NCBI GenBank assembly: GCA_051652785.1
Contig: JBOFUX010000026.1
Location: 21,580-85,579 of the forward strand
From: JAGNZR01 sp051652785
GTDB taxonomy: Bacteria; Fusobacteriota; Fusobacteriia; Fusobacteriales; Fusobacteriaceae
DNA: 64,000 bases
Direction of reading: 5' to 3'
The position numbers and the translations under genes were made by a program. This document shows positions 1 through 8,959 of the stretch, piece after piece; the first letter of the stretch is position 1; the number at the start of each line of letters is the position of its first letter. Under the pieces are notes generated by a model. The model had not been told where the DNA came from. It saw only the letters and a program-made list of their open reading frames with translations, and did not search any database.

Positions 1-112
1 CAACACCAGAAAGGTGAGAAGAAACAACTACACCTATTTCGTGAAGTATTGCTAAAAATTCTTTGTTTTCTCTACTATATTTTTTTGCTAATTCATGTAC
101 TCTTATTTTCAT
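1..112 (-). CDS. infB: Translation initiation factor IF-2, N-terminal fragment (runs off the window)
   Basis: Only about the first 37 codons are present; the gene reads leftward off the edge. The product opens MKIRVHELAKKY, the typical first helix of the IF2_N module of IF-2, the GTPase that places initiator tRNA on the 30S subunit. The ATG lies at 112-110 with GGAGGT seven bases upstream. It follows ylxRQ by 19 bases and closes the classic rimP-nusA-ylxRQ-infB gene order, which supports the call as much as the short sequence does. The GTPase domain is outside the window. Confidence 0.88.
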   Translation of the reverse strand, partial: MKIRVHELAKKYSRENKEFLAILHEIGVVVSSHLSGV

Positions 113-131
113 TAATCATACCTCCATAAAC

Positions 132-659
132 TTAGTTTATGAGTCCACGGGCTATTTTTTTATTTTTAACGGCGATAACAGTTATCTCATCTTTAGAAAA
201 AACCTCTCCAAGCTGTTCCTTAGTTCCAGAATAAACATATGGAATACCTAATTCTTCAGCTTTCATAACTATTTTCTTATTATTTTTTTCGCCGATATCT
301 TCTGCCATCACTATAAAATGAATATGTTGAATATCTTCTAATACCATATTTATACCAAAAGATAATGCCTGTGAGTTTCTCATAGCTTTTAATATATTTA
401 AATAATCTTTTTTTTCGCATTGTTTTAAAAGATTAGCCATTTTCAAAAGCTCTTCCATAGTTATTTTTATTTTTTTATGTTTTGATAATTTATGTAAACA
501 TTCTTGAGTTTTACAAAGATAAGTACCTCTAGATTGTTCTTTTTGATCGTTATCAAAAATATAATTTTCATTTTTTTCAACTATACGGAAAAACTCTTTT
601 TTTTCTTTTTTTTCTCTACAAATACAACAAGTTCTTTCAGGATAGGATAAGTTATTCAC
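132..659 (-). CDS. Fused YlxR (DUF448) - YlxQ (L7Ae-like) RNA-binding protein
   Basis: 175 residues. Residues about 6-75 match the YlxR/DUF448 family: two CxxC-like Cys pairs near the start (CCIC, then a later C), an FFRIV strand and the RGTYLC motif. Residues about 80-175 match the L7Ae/L30e-type fold of YlxQ (kink-turn RNA-binding family), with the ALSFG and KAEELGIPYVY segments. In Bacillus ylxR and ylxQ are separate adjacent genes; here they are one reading frame. The start is GTG at 659-657, overlapping the nusA stop by 8 bases and preceded by GGAG about nine bases upstream, so translation is probably coupled to nusA. YlxR has been linked to RNase P and transcription control in other bacteria; the role here is inferred. 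Confidence 0.85.
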   Translation of the reverse strand: MNNLSYPERTCCICREKKEKKEFFRIVEKNENYIFDNDQKEQSRGTYLCKTQECLHKLSKHKKIKITMEELLKMANLLKQCEKKDYLNILKAMRNSQALSFGINMVLEDIQHIHFIVMAEDIGEKNNKKIVMKAEELGIPYVYSGTKEQLGEVFSKDEITVIAVKNKKIARGLIN

Positions 660-1719
660 TTGTATCTTCTCCTACTTCTTCAACTTTAATATCTACTCTC
701 ATACCTGTAAGTTTAGCAGCGAGTCTGGCATTTTGACCATTTTTACCAATTGCTAAAGACAGTTGAGTGGGATCTACTATTACTCTGGCAGTCATACCAT
801 TATCTAAAATTTCAACAGATGAAACTTTAGCAGGACTTAAAACAGCAGAGACAAATTCTTCTATGGAATCTTTCCAAACTACGATATCTATTTTTTCACC
901 ATTTAACTCATTTACAATATTTCTAATTCTCAGTCCTTTTTGTCCTATACAAGCTCCCACAGTATCAATATTTTCATCATGAGAAAAAACAGCGACTTTA
1001 GCTCTAGAACCAGCTTCTCTAGCAACAGCTTTAATTTCAATAATTCCACTTTCAATTTCAGGAATTTCAATTTCAAATAATTTTTTTAAAAGTCCTTCAT
1101 GTTTTCTAGAAATAAGAATTCTAGGAAACTTATTAGTTTTTTCAACTTCAGAAAGATAAACTTTTATTCTTTCACCAACTCGATATAAATCAACTGGAGA
1201 CTGTTCCGAAGTCGGAAGAGAAGCTTCAAGCCCATCAAAATCTATATGTATATTTCTTTTTTCATCTATTCTTCTTATAGTTCCGTTTATTATATCATGT
1301 TCTTTAACTTTAAATTTATTAAAAACATTTTCTCTTTCAGCTTCACGAACTTTTTGAATTACTATTTGTTTTCCATTTTGGATAGCATTTCTTTTAAATT
1401 CTTCACAGTTAACTTCAATTTTAACTGTATCACCCGCCTTAACTCTCTTTTTTATTTCATAAGCATCAGTTAACGAAATTTCAAGGGCAGCGTCGTTAAC
1501 AACTTCGTTATTAACAACTAGTTTTATTTCATAAATTTTAACATCACCTGTTTCTCTATTAATTTCTACCTCAACATTTTCTTCGTCTCCAAAGTTTTTT
1601 TTGTAGGCAGCAAGCAGAGCTTGCTCAACAGCAACAAGTAAATTTTCTTTACTAATCCCTTTTTCTCTTTCTAATTCTCCCAATGCTTCTAAAAATATCT
1701 TAGCATCTTTACTTTTCAA
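652..1719 (-). CDS. nusA: Transcription termination/antitermination factor NusA
   Basis: 355 residues from the start I prefer. The order is the NusA N-terminal RNA-polymerase-binding domain (about 1-125), an S1 domain (about 130-200, with the IINGTIRRID strand), then two KH domains (ACIGQKGLRIRNI and LAIGKNGQNARLA, each with the GxxG loop). The C-terminal acidic repeats of the E. coli protein are absent, as in Gram-positive and related NusA. The longer reading begins with a TTG at 1728 that directly abuts AGGAGG, leaving no spacing; the in-frame TTG at 1719 sits nine bases from AGGAGG and is the likelier start. It follows rimP and overlaps ylxRQ. Confidence 0.95.
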   Translation of the reverse strand: MKSKDAKIFLEALGELEREKGISKENLLVAVEQALLAAYKKNFGDEENVEVEINRETGDVKIYEIKLVVNNEVVNDAALEISLTDAYEIKKRVKAGDTVKIEVNCEEFKRNAIQNGKQIVIQKVREAERENVFNKFKVKEHDIINGTIRRIDEKRNIHIDFDGLEASLPTSEQSPVDLYRVGERIKVYLSEVEKTNKFPRILISRKHEGLLKKLFEIEIPEIESGIIEIKAVAREAGSRAKVAVFSHDENIDTVGACIGQKGLRIRNIVNELNGEKIDIVVWKDSIEEFVSAVLSPAKVSSVEILDNGMTARVIVDPTQLSLAIGKNGQNARLAAKLTGMRVDIKVEEVGEDTSE

Positions 1720-1800
1720 AAAACTCAACCTCCTATATTAATTAATTTTATATATTAATTTTTATTATATAATTTAAATTGTACAGATTAAAAATTAATT

Positions 1801-2283
1801 TTAATCTAGTTCGTTAATTTTAGAAAAATCAAAAAGTAAGTTTGCTTTTTGAATCTCTTTAAATGGAATTTCTAAAATATCATCATCTTTTTTTAGTAGG
1901 ACAGTATCTTCATTTGTAATGTTTAATAAAATTCCTGAATAATTTTTATGATTATTTAATTTATGTTTTAAAGATATTTTTATATTTTCTCCTTTAAATC
2001 TAATAAAATCTTCTATTTTTTTTAAAGGTCTTTCTATTCCTGGTGAAGAAACTTCTAAAAAGAATTTTTCAGAAATAAGTTTATCAATATCTTCATCAAT
2101 ACGATTACTAAGAGTGGCACAATCTCCAAGGCTTATATCATCATCAAGTTTTTCAATGAAAACTCTAAGATACCAATATCCTCCATCTTGTAAATATTCA
2201 ATATCAACAAGTTCTAATCCTAATTCTTTAATAACAGGAAGAATTAATTTTTCTACTTTGTCAATAATAAATTGCTTTTCCAT
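1801..2283 (-). CDS. rimP: Ribosome maturation factor RimP
   Basis: 160 residues, normal length for RimP, which assists 30S subunit maturation. Recognisable features are the LELVDIEYLQDGGYWYLRVF strand pair near residue 25, the LSNRIDEDID helix, the EVSSPGIERPL motif near residue 80 that is diagnostic for the family, and a small Sm-like C-terminal domain (residues about 95-155). It is the first gene of the nusA-infB operon, with a GAGGTGA ribosome binding site ten bases upstream and a leader of about 90 bases that contains a strong hairpin. Confidence 0.93.
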   Translation of the reverse strand: MEKQFIIDKVEKLILPVIKELGLELVDIEYLQDGGYWYLRVFIEKLDDDISLGDCATLSNRIDEDIDKLISEKFFLEVSSPGIERPLKKIEDFIRFKGENIKISLKHKLNNHKNYSGILLNITNEDTVLLKKDDDILEIPFKEIQKANLLFDFSKINELD

Positions 2284-2329
2284 AATAAATAGTTCACCTC
2301 ACTTAAATATTTCAATAATAGTTTATAAA

Positions 2330-2360
2330 AGAGAGAGTGGATATTTACCCACTCTCTCTA
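2330..2360 (-). promoter_or_regulatory. Leader hairpin upstream of rimP, attenuator-like
   Basis: Between the predicted promoter and rimP lies an 11-bp perfect stem (AGAGAGAGTGG / CCACTCTCTCT) with a short loop. On the minus-strand transcript it is followed at once by UUUU, so it has the look of an intrinsic terminator in the 5' leader. NusA-operon leaders are autoregulated in E. coli; that this hairpin acts as an attenuator is inference. Confidence 0.5.
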
Positions 2361-2382
2361 ACGATACATATTTTTCTTTTAA

Positions 2383-2411
2383 ATTATAGCATATAAATAA
2401 AGAAAAATCAA
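2383..2411 (-). promoter_or_regulatory. Sigma-70-type promoter of the rimP operon
   Basis: On the minus strand TTGATT (2411-2406) and TATAAT (2388-2383) are separated by exactly 17 bases. Transcription would start near 2376, just before the leader hairpin. Confidence 0.7.
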
Positions 2412-2609
2412 TTTAATTAACAGATATCCAAAAACTAAAGAAAGGAAAAAATATATAAAAAATAAAAAATAAAAAACAGAAAATAAAAAAATGATGTATA
2501 ATTATAAATAATGATTAAAGCAATAAAATATTAAAAGAATAAATGGAAAAATATAATGTTTAATGATGGAAATTAAAGTGACGGATAAATAAACTATAGA
2601 GGAGGTATT

Positions 2610-3398
2610 ATGTCTAGTAATGGGAGTATAGGTATTTTTGATTCTGGCGTTGGGGGAACAACAGTGTTAAAAGAGATAATTAAATTGTTGCCTAAAGAAA
2701 ATATAATATACTTTGGAGATAATAAAAATTCTCCTTATGGAGAAAAAACTGCAGAAAAAATACAGGAACATTGTTTAAGAACTTTTAAATTTTTATTAGA
2801 AAAAAATTGTAAAGTTGTAGTTATTGCATGTAATACTGCCACTGCAGCAGCAATAGACATATTAACAAAAAAAAGTGGTATTCCTGTTATTGGTGTTATA
2901 TCAGGTGGAGTTAAGGCAGCTCTTAAAGTTACTCAAAATGGGAAAATAGGAATATTAGCGACTCCCTTCACAGTAAGTAGCATGGCCTATGTAAAAGAAT
3001 TTGAAAAAAAGAGAAAAATAGAGATTCAGCAATCACCTTGTAAAAAATTATGTCCTATGATAGAAACAGGGTGGGAGAAATTTAAGAATAGAAAGCAGGT
3101 ACTATATGAATATTTAAATGTTTTTAATAAGGATATAGATACGTTAATTTTAGCTTGTACTCACTACCCTATAATAAGAGAAGATATAGAGGAGTTATAT
3201 AAAGGGAATATTGTTGATACAGCGAAAGAAACTGCAATGGAATTATTAGAAATCTTAAATAAAAAGGAAATATTGAATAAGTCACAAGAATTGGGAACAA
3301 TTGAGTTTTATATAAATGGGGAACTAGAAAACTTTAAAAGTGTAGCTGAAAAAATTTTAAAAATGAAAATATTGAATATAAAAAAAATTTTTCTATAG
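2610..3398 (+). CDS. murI: Glutamate racemase
   Basis: 262 residues, usual length. MurI interconverts L- and D-glutamate and supplies D-glutamate for peptidoglycan. The N-terminal GIFDSGVGG motif, the YFGDNKNSPYG segment, and the two catalytic cysteines in VIACNTATA (about residue 74) and LACTHYP (about residue 185) are all present, so the enzyme should be active. The ATG is preceded by GAGGAGG. It is a single-gene unit closed by a strong terminator at 3477-3528. Its placement next to the glutamate-fermentation cluster is probably coincidental. Confidence 0.95.
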   Translation: MSSNGSIGIFDSGVGGTTVLKEIIKLLPKENIIYFGDNKNSPYGEKTAEKIQEHCLRTFKFLLEKNCKVVVIACNTATAAAIDILTKKSGIPVIGVISGGVKAALKVTQNGKIGILATPFTVSSMAYVKEFEKKRKIEIQQSPCKKLCPMIETGWEKFKNRKQVLYEYLNVFNKDIDTLILACTHYPIIREDIEELYKGNIVDTAKETAMELLEILNKKEILNKSQELGTIEFYINGELENFKSVAEKILKMKILNIKKIFL

Positions 3399-3476
3399 TT
3401 CAAAAAAATACTAAATTAAATAATAAATTCTCTAGAAAAATAATAAAAATAGCTAAAATAAAAAAATGAAATTATC

Positions 3477-3528
3477 CAATCATTTTATTACGTTGAAAAT
3501 TAATGTAATGAAATGATTGTTTTTTTTT
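3477..3528 (+). terminator. Intrinsic terminator after murI
   Basis: A 15-bp stem with one G-U pair (arms 3477-3491 and 3505-3519), loop of 13 bases, followed directly by nine T residues. Confidence 0.85.
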
Positions 3529-3560
3529 AATAAAACTTGTAATTTCAAAAAAAAAACTAT

Positions 3561-3676
3561 ACAATACAACAAAAGTATTGTTCTAAAAAAGCCCCTTTTG
3601 AACTAAAATAAAAAGTTTAATTATATAGTGATATTGTATATGATATTTCTATTTTAATCTCATGTACAATATCACT
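3561..3676 (+). promoter_or_regulatory. Inverted repeats and probable promoter upstream of the AbgT-family gene
   Basis: This 409-base gap (3399-3807) holds, after the murI terminator, two inverted repeats. The first is ACAATAC (3561-3567) with GTATTGT (3575-3581). The second is much longer: 17-bp arms 3627-3643 and 3660-3676, AGTGATATTGTATATGA and its complement with one wobble, loop of 16. Both contain the same TATTGT/ACAATA core. A possible promoter TTGAAC-N17-TTATAT (3598-3626) lies between them, so the long repeat would sit at the very start of the transcript. No T-run follows it, so it is not a plain terminator. It may be a repressor operator or an RNA element. Confidence 0.5.
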
Positions 3677-3807
3677 ACATTTAAAGATTATCCTTTCACT
3701 GTGTTTATTTTAAAGCTGTTATTCAAAGATAAAAAATACAAAAGAGAAAACAAAAAAACTTTTTAAGTAATATAATGGGCTAAAAAAAAATTTATTAGGG
3801 AGGAAAC

Positions 3808-5322
3808 GTGAAGCAAGAGAAGAAAAGTTTTGTAGATAAGTTTTTGAATATAATTGAGAAAGGTGGAAATGCCTTACCTCATCCAGGTACATTATTTGGA
3901 ATTTTAGCTGTGGTAGTTATAATTATTTCGGGAATTGGGCACGCATTAGGGTGGTCAGTAGACTTTGTAGGGATAAATAGAAAAAGTATGAAAATGGAAG
4001 AAATGATAATTTCTACGAAATCTTTAATGACAAAAGAAGGTATTAATTATATCTTTACATCTATGGTAGGAAATTTTACTGGTTTTGCACCGCTAGGGAC
4101 AGTTTTAGTAGCGATAATGGGAATAGGCATTGCAGAGAAATCAGGATTAATAGGAGTACTTTTAAAGAAAGTAGCTTTGTCTACGCCGAAGAACTTAGTA
4201 ACTATAATGGTTATTTTCCTAGGAATAATGTCAAATGTAGCTTCAGATGCTGGTTATGTAATTTTACCTCCTTTAGCAGCACTTATATTTTTATCTTTTG
4301 GAAGACATCCAATTGCAGGACTAGCAGCTGCCTTTGCTGGAGTTTCAGGGGGATTTTCTGCTAATTTATTAATAGGAACAATAGACCCGTTATTAGGTGG
4401 TATATCTACAGAAGCAGCGAGAATACTTGCTCCAATATATGAAGTATTACCGACAGCGAACTGGTTTTTTATGATTGCTTCAACATTTTTAATAACAGGA
4501 CTAGGGACCTTAGTTAACAACAAAATAGTTGAGCCTAGATTAGGAAAATATACTGGAACTGAAACATTGAAGTTTCATGACGTTACAGATGAAGAAAATA
4601 AAGCCTTGAAAATATCAGGAATATCAGCAATTGTTATGATTTTATTTTTCATTCCTTTATACATTGTTCTAGATAAGAACTTTTTAGGGGCGGGATTAGT
4701 TCCAATTATAGTTTTATTCTTTGCAATTCCAGGTTTAGCATTTGGAAAATCTATTGGAACAATAAAAAGTGATAGAGACGTAATGGATATGTTAACAAAG
4801 TCATTTTCAGGAATGGCAGGGTATATAGTATTGGTTTTCTTTGCTTCTCAGTTTATAGCGTATTTCAACTATACTAACTTAGGAACAATTTTAGCAGTAA
4901 AAGGAGCAAATTTCTTACAATTAACGGGCATTACAGGTGTTCCTTTAATTGTTGGATTTATACTAATAGTAGGATTTTTAAACTTATTTATGGGTTCCGC
5001 TTCAGCGAAATGGGCTATTCTAGCTCCGGTATTTATTCCAATGTTAATGAGAGTTGGGTATACTCCTGAGTTTACACAGTTAGCGTATAGAATAGGAGAT
5101 TCAGCAACTAATATAATATCCCCTCTAATGACATACTTTGCAATGATAATAGTATTCATGCAAAAATATGATAAAAAAGCTTCCATAGGAACATTGATTT
5201 CAACAATGCTTCCATATTCTATGATTTTTTTAATAGGTTGGAGTATTTTTTTAGCGATTTGGATGAGTGCGGGACTTCCAATTGGTCCTGGAACAATGAT
5301 AAATTATATTCCAAAAATTTAA
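3808..5322 (+). CDS. AbgT-family transporter (p-aminobenzoyl-glutamate type carrier)
   Basis: 504 residues, normal for the AbgT/MtrF family of inner-membrane antiporters. The opening block with ALPHPGTLFGILAVVV, the GIGIAEKSGLIG and GVSGGFSANLL segments, and the re-entrant LFMGSASAKWAILAPVFIP near residue 395 are family hallmarks; about a dozen hydrophobic segments are visible. The start is GTG at 3808, placed by AGGGAGGAAAC. It lies 250 bases upstream of the glutamate mutase operon in the same direction, but a promoter is predicted in between. Characterised members carry p-aminobenzoyl-glutamate or export sulfonamides. Given the neighbours, uptake of glutamate or a glutamyl conjugate is a reasonable inference; the substrate is not proven. 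Confidence 0.88.
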   Translation: MKQEKKSFVDKFLNIIEKGGNALPHPGTLFGILAVVVIIISGIGHALGWSVDFVGINRKSMKMEEMIISTKSLMTKEGINYIFTSMVGNFTGFAPLGTVLVAIMGIGIAEKSGLIGVLLKKVALSTPKNLVTIMVIFLGIMSNVASDAGYVILPPLAALIFLSFGRHPIAGLAAAFAGVSGGFSANLLIGTIDPLLGGISTEAARILAPIYEVLPTANWFFMIASTFLITGLGTLVNNKIVEPRLGKYTGTETLKFHDVTDEENKALKISGISAIVMILFFIPLYIVLDKNFLGAGLVPIIVLFFAIPGLAFGKSIGTIKSDRDVMDMLTKSFSGMAGYIVLVFFASQFIAYFNYTNLGTILAVKGANFLQLTGITGVPLIVGFILIVGFLNLFMGSASAKWAILAPVFIPMLMRVGYTPEFTQLAYRIGDSATNIISPLMTYFAMIIVFMQKYDKKASIGTLISTMLPYSMIFLIGWSIFLAIWMSAGLPIGPGTMINYIPKI

Positions 5323-5455
5323 AAAAATACGGTATAAAATAAAAATTTTAATTAATTAAGACTCGATTATAAAAAAGTTTGAAATAAAGCTAAAAAAATC
5401 ATGTATTTAATAAGTAAAGCAACAACTTAAAAAGTATATAAAAATTATATAATTA

Positions 5456-5484
5456 TTGATTTTTCAAAAAATAAAAGGTAATAT
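5456..5484 (+). promoter_or_regulatory. Probable promoter of the glutamate mutase operon
   Basis: TTGATT (5456-5461) and TAATAT (5479-5484) with a 17-base spacer, about 95 bases upstream of the first gene. The surrounding DNA is very AT-rich, so chance matches are possible. Confidence 0.5.
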
Positions 5485-5576
5485 TAAGAATATAAAATAT
5501 AAATATAAAACAAAAAGTATAAAACAAAAACATTAAAATAAAAAATTATTTAAAAAAATAAGTGAAGGGGGATAAA

Positions 5577-5993
5577 ATGAATAAAAATGGAAAAAAAATT
5601 GTAATTGGAGTAATAGGATCTGATTGTCATGCTGTGGGCAATAAAATTATTAATCATGTACTAGAGACAAGTGGATTTGATGTAGTAAATATAGGCGTTT
5701 TATCTCCTCAAGCAGATTTTATAAATGCAGCTAAAGAAACTAATGCTGATGCTATAATAATATCTTCACTTTATGGTCATGGAGAATTAGATTGTAGTGG
5801 AATGAGAGAGAACTGTAATGAGGCAGGACTTAAAAATATTCTTCTCTACGTTGGTGGAAATATAGTTGTGGGAAAACAAGATTGGGTAGAGGTAGAGGGA
5901 AGATTTAAATTAATGGGATTTAATCGAGTATATAAACCTGGAACTCCGATTGAACTTACTACTGAGGACCTAAAAAAAGATTTAGGGCTATAA
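5577..5993 (+). CDS. mutS: Glutamate mutase sigma (S) subunit, cobalamin-binding
   Basis: 138 residues. This is the small B12-binding component of coenzyme-B12-dependent glutamate mutase (EC 5.4.99.1; also called GlmS or MamA), which rearranges L-glutamate to (2S,3S)-3-methylaspartate. The base-off cobalamin motif DxHxxG is seen as GSDCHAVG near residue 13, with the matching SxL (ISSLYGHGE) and the GG (YVGGNIVVG) segments further on. I chose the ATG at 5577 because GAAGGGGG at 5565-5571 is its ribosome binding site; an upstream in-frame GTG at 5562 overlaps that site. It heads the mutS-mutL-mutE-mal series. This is unrelated to the DNA-repair MutS. Confidence 0.93.
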   Translation: MNKNGKKIVIGVIGSDCHAVGNKIINHVLETSGFDVVNIGVLSPQADFINAAKETNADAIIISSLYGHGELDCSGMRENCNEAGLKNILLYVGGNIVVGKQDWVEVEGRFKLMGFNRVYKPGTPIELTTEDLKKDLGL

Positions 5994-5997
5994 AATT

Positions 5998-7404
5998 ATG
6001 AAAAACATATACTTAGCAATAGATTTTGGGAGTACTTATACAAAATTAACAGCAATTGATATAAAAAATGAAGAGATATTAGCAACCTCGAAATCCGTAA
6101 CTACGGTAGAAAATGATATTATGATTGGATTTAATAAAGCTTACGAAATTTTAAAAAAAAAAATCTCTAAACAAATAGATTTTAATGAAGTTAATTTTAT
6201 TAAAAAAATAGCTTGTTCATCAGCAGCAGGTGGATTAAAAATGGTAGCTATCGGACTTGTTCCGGAATTAACTGCAGAGGCTGCTAAAAAGGCAGCTTTA
6301 GGAGCAGGGGCTAGAGTTATAAAAACTTATGCTTATGAACTTAATAACGAAGAATTATCAGAAATAAAAAAATTAGACTTAGATATAATTCTTTTAGCAG
6401 GTGGAACAGATGGTGGAAATAAAGAGTGTATTATTCATAATGCTAAAATGATAGTTAAACACAAAATAGAGGTTCCAATTATTGTAGCTGGAAATAAAAG
6501 TGCAATTGATGATATTAAAATTATATTTAATAGTTTCAATAATTATTATAAAATAACTGAAAATGTTATGCCAATTTTAAATAAACTTAATGTAGAACCA
6601 GCTAGAGAAGTTATAAGACAAGTGTTTATGAATAAAATAATAGAAGCTAAAGGAATGAAAAAAGCTGAAGAGTTTATAGCTGGAATTTTAATGCCTACAC
6701 CTGCTGCAGTATTAAAAGCAGCAGAAATTTTTTCAAAAGGAACAGACGAAGAGGAGGGGATAGGTGATATAATTGTTGTGGACATAGGAGGAGCAACAAC
6801 CGATATTCACTCGATAGGAAAAGGTGAACCAACTCAACACTCTGTTATTCTTAAAGGATTAGAAGAACCTTTTTCTAAGCGAACTGTAGAGGGAGATTTA
6901 GGGATGAGATATTCTGCTGTTGCTTTATTAGAAGCTAGTAGTACTAAAAGAATAAAATATTATTTAGGCGAGAAATATAAGGATATAAATGTAAAAAAAA
7001 ATTGTAAAACTAGATATGAAGATGTAAAAATGATTCCAGAAAGAAAAGAGGAAATTGATTTTGATGAGGCCATGGCAAAAGTAGCAGTTGAAATTTCTAT
7101 GGAAAGACATTGTGGAAAAATAGAGTGTATTTATACACCTATGGGGACAATGTTTCAACAAATGGGGAAAGATTTATTAGAAACTCCTTATGTAATTGGA
7201 ACTGGTGGTGTAATTATACATAGTAAAAATCCTGATGAAATATTAAAAGCGGGAAATTTTACAGAAGAAAATCCTGTTAGTTTAAAACCAAAAGCACCTA
7301 AATTTTTAATAGATAAAACATATATACTATCATCTGTAGGACTTTTAGCTCAAGACTACCCAAATATAGCGTTAAGAATTATGAAAAAATATTTGATAGA
7401 ATAA
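5998..7404 (+). CDS. mutL: Glutamate mutase accessory protein MutL (GlmL), ASKHA-type ATPase
   Basis: 468 residues. The GlmL/MutL family lies between the two mutase subunit genes in Clostridium and relatives and is thought to reactivate or assemble the B12 enzyme. The phosphate-1 motif of the actin/Hsp70 ATPase fold is clear (LAIDFGSTYTKLTAID at residues 5-20), and the second one is VVDIGGATTDIHSIG near residue 260. The start ATG is 4 bases after the mutS stop, indicating tight coupling. It is not the mismatch-repair MutL. The chaperone role is known only by family analogy. Confidence 0.9.
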   Translation: MKNIYLAIDFGSTYTKLTAIDIKNEEILATSKSVTTVENDIMIGFNKAYEILKKKISKQIDFNEVNFIKKIACSSAAGGLKMVAIGLVPELTAEAAKKAALGAGARVIKTYAYELNNEELSEIKKLDLDIILLAGGTDGGNKECIIHNAKMIVKHKIEVPIIVAGNKSAIDDIKIIFNSFNNYYKITENVMPILNKLNVEPAREVIRQVFMNKIIEAKGMKKAEEFIAGILMPTPAAVLKAAEIFSKGTDEEEGIGDIIVVDIGGATTDIHSIGKGEPTQHSVILKGLEEPFSKRTVEGDLGMRYSAVALLEASSTKRIKYYLGEKYKDINVKKNCKTRYEDVKMIPERKEEIDFDEAMAKVAVEISMERHCGKIECIYTPMGTMFQQMGKDLLETPYVIGTGGVIIHSKNPDEILKAGNFTEENPVSLKPKAPKFLIDKTYILSSVGLLAQDYPNIALRIMKKYLIE

Positions 7405-7435
7405 TAAAAAGATTTAGGGAGGCGATTTTAATAAA

Positions 7436-8899
7436 ATGAAATTAAAATTCAAAAAATGGACAGAAGAAGAATTTTTTAAAGTTAGAGAAGAAGTTCTTAA
7501 ACAGTGGCCAACAGGAAAAGATGTAGATTTAGAAGAGGCTGTAAAATATCACAAAAATATTCCAGAGCATAAAAATTTCTCTAAAAAATTAGCAAAAGCA
7601 AAAAAAGAAGGAGTAACTTTAGCACAACCAAGAGCTGGAGTAGCTTTGGTAGAACAACATATAGAACTTCTTAATTTCTTAGATAAAGAAGGAGGAGCAG
7701 ATTTGTTACCTTCTACAATAGATTCTTACACGAGACAAAATAAATATGAAAATTGCCAGCATGGAATAAATGAGTCTAAAAAAACTGGTCGATCTATGCT
7801 CAATGGATTTCCAGGTGTAAATCATGGAGTTAAAGGGTGTAGAGAAGTTGTTGAAGCTGTAAATTTACCATTACAACTTAGACATGGGACACCAGATGCT
7901 AGACTTCTTTCTGAAATTATGATAGCAGCAGGTTTTACTTCAAATGAAGGGGGAGGAATATCATATAATATTCCATATGCAAAATCTGTATCTTTAGAGC
8001 AAACAATAATTGATTGGCAGTATATAGATAGATTAGTAGGATGGTATGAAGAGCAAGGTGTAACAATAAATAGAGAACCTTTTGGTCCTTTAACAGGAAC
8101 GTTAGTCCCAGCTTCTATGTCTAATGCAGTTCAAATTTTAGAGTGTTTATTAGCGGCAGAACAAGGAGTTAAAAATTTAACTTTAGGTTATGGGCAATGT
8201 GGAAATTTAATTCAGGATATAGCTGCTATCAGAATGTTAGAAAAACAAGCTATAGAATATTGTAATGAATATGGATACAAAGATATATTGATAACAACAG
8301 TATTTCATCAGTGGATGGGAGGTTTTCCAGAGGATGAGGCAAAAGCATTTGGAGTAATTTCTAATGGTGCATCAGCGGCAGCTTTGGCAGGAGCAACAAA
8401 GGTTATTGTAAAAACACCTCATGAAGCAATAGGAGTTCCAACAAAAGAAGCAAATGCTCAGGGAATAAGAACAACAAAAATGGTTCTAAATTTGTTAAAA
8501 GGACAAAAGTTCCCTATGTGTGATGAACTTTCTGAAGAAATGAATATAATAAGAGAAGAAGTAAAACAAATACTCGATAAAGTTAAAGAGCTAGGAAATG
8601 GAGATTTAGCTATAGGAACAGTTAAAGCTTTTGAACAGGGAATATTGGATATTCCATTTGCACCATCAAAATTTAATGCAGGAAAGATGTTACCTGCTAG
8701 AGATAATGAAGGAAAAATTAGATATCTAGCAGTGGGGAATGTTCCTTTCACTGATAAAATAAAAAAATTCAATATGAAAAAATTAGAAGAAAGAGGGGAA
8801 ACTGAAGGTAGAAAAGTGGGATTTCAAATGACTGTAGATGATATTTTTGCAGTGGGAAAAGGGAATTTAATAGGAAGACCAGAAAATTTTAATAAATAA
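7436..8899 (+). CDS. mutE: Glutamate mutase epsilon (E) subunit, catalytic
   Basis: 487 residues, full length for GlmE/MutE. It is the TIM-barrel subunit that binds glutamate and, with MutS and adenosylcobalamin, carries out the radical carbon-skeleton rearrangement to 3-methylaspartate. Family segments include [19 protein letters not shown], the [13 protein letters not shown] stretch, and the [20 protein letters not shown] segment in the middle. It lies 31 bases after mutL with GGGAGGCG upstream. Together with mutS and mutL the complete mutase is encoded here. Confidence 0.94.
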   Translation: MKLKFKKWTEEEFFKVREEVLKQWPTGKDVDLEEAVKYHKNIPEHKNFSKKLAKAKKEGVTLAQPRAGVALVEQHIELLNFLDKEGGADLLPSTIDSYTRQNKYENCQHGINESKKTGRSMLNGFPGVNHGVKGCREVVEAVNLPLQLRHGTPDARLLSEIMIAAGFTSNEGGGISYNIPYAKSVSLEQTIIDWQYIDRLVGWYEEQGVTINREPFGPLTGTLVPASMSNAVQILECLLAAEQGVKNLTLGYGQCGNLIQDIAAIRMLEKQAIEYCNEYGYKDILITTVFHQWMGGFPEDEAKAFGVISNGASAAALAGATKVIVKTPHEAIGVPTKEANAQGIRTTKMVLNLLKGQKFPMCDELSEEMNIIREEVKQILDKVKELGNGDLAIGTVKAFEQGILDIPFAPSKFNAGKMLPARDNEGKIRYLAVGNVPFTDKIKKFNMKKLEERGETEGRKVGFQMTVDDIFAVGKGNLIGRPENFNK

Positions 8900-8959
8900 T
8901 TCTAAAATATAACAAATAAAAAAATTTAAAATAAACCTAAATATACAAAGGAGAAAAAA

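Noticed and set aside
63..251. Plus-strand reading frame of 62 codons
   Set aside because: It lies opposite infB and ylxRQ, has low-complexity composition and no ribosome binding site.
5577..7404. DNA mismatch-repair genes mutS and mutL
   Set aside because: The sizes and motifs are of glutamate mutase components (B12 motif DxHxxG and an ASKHA ATPase); the names only coincide.
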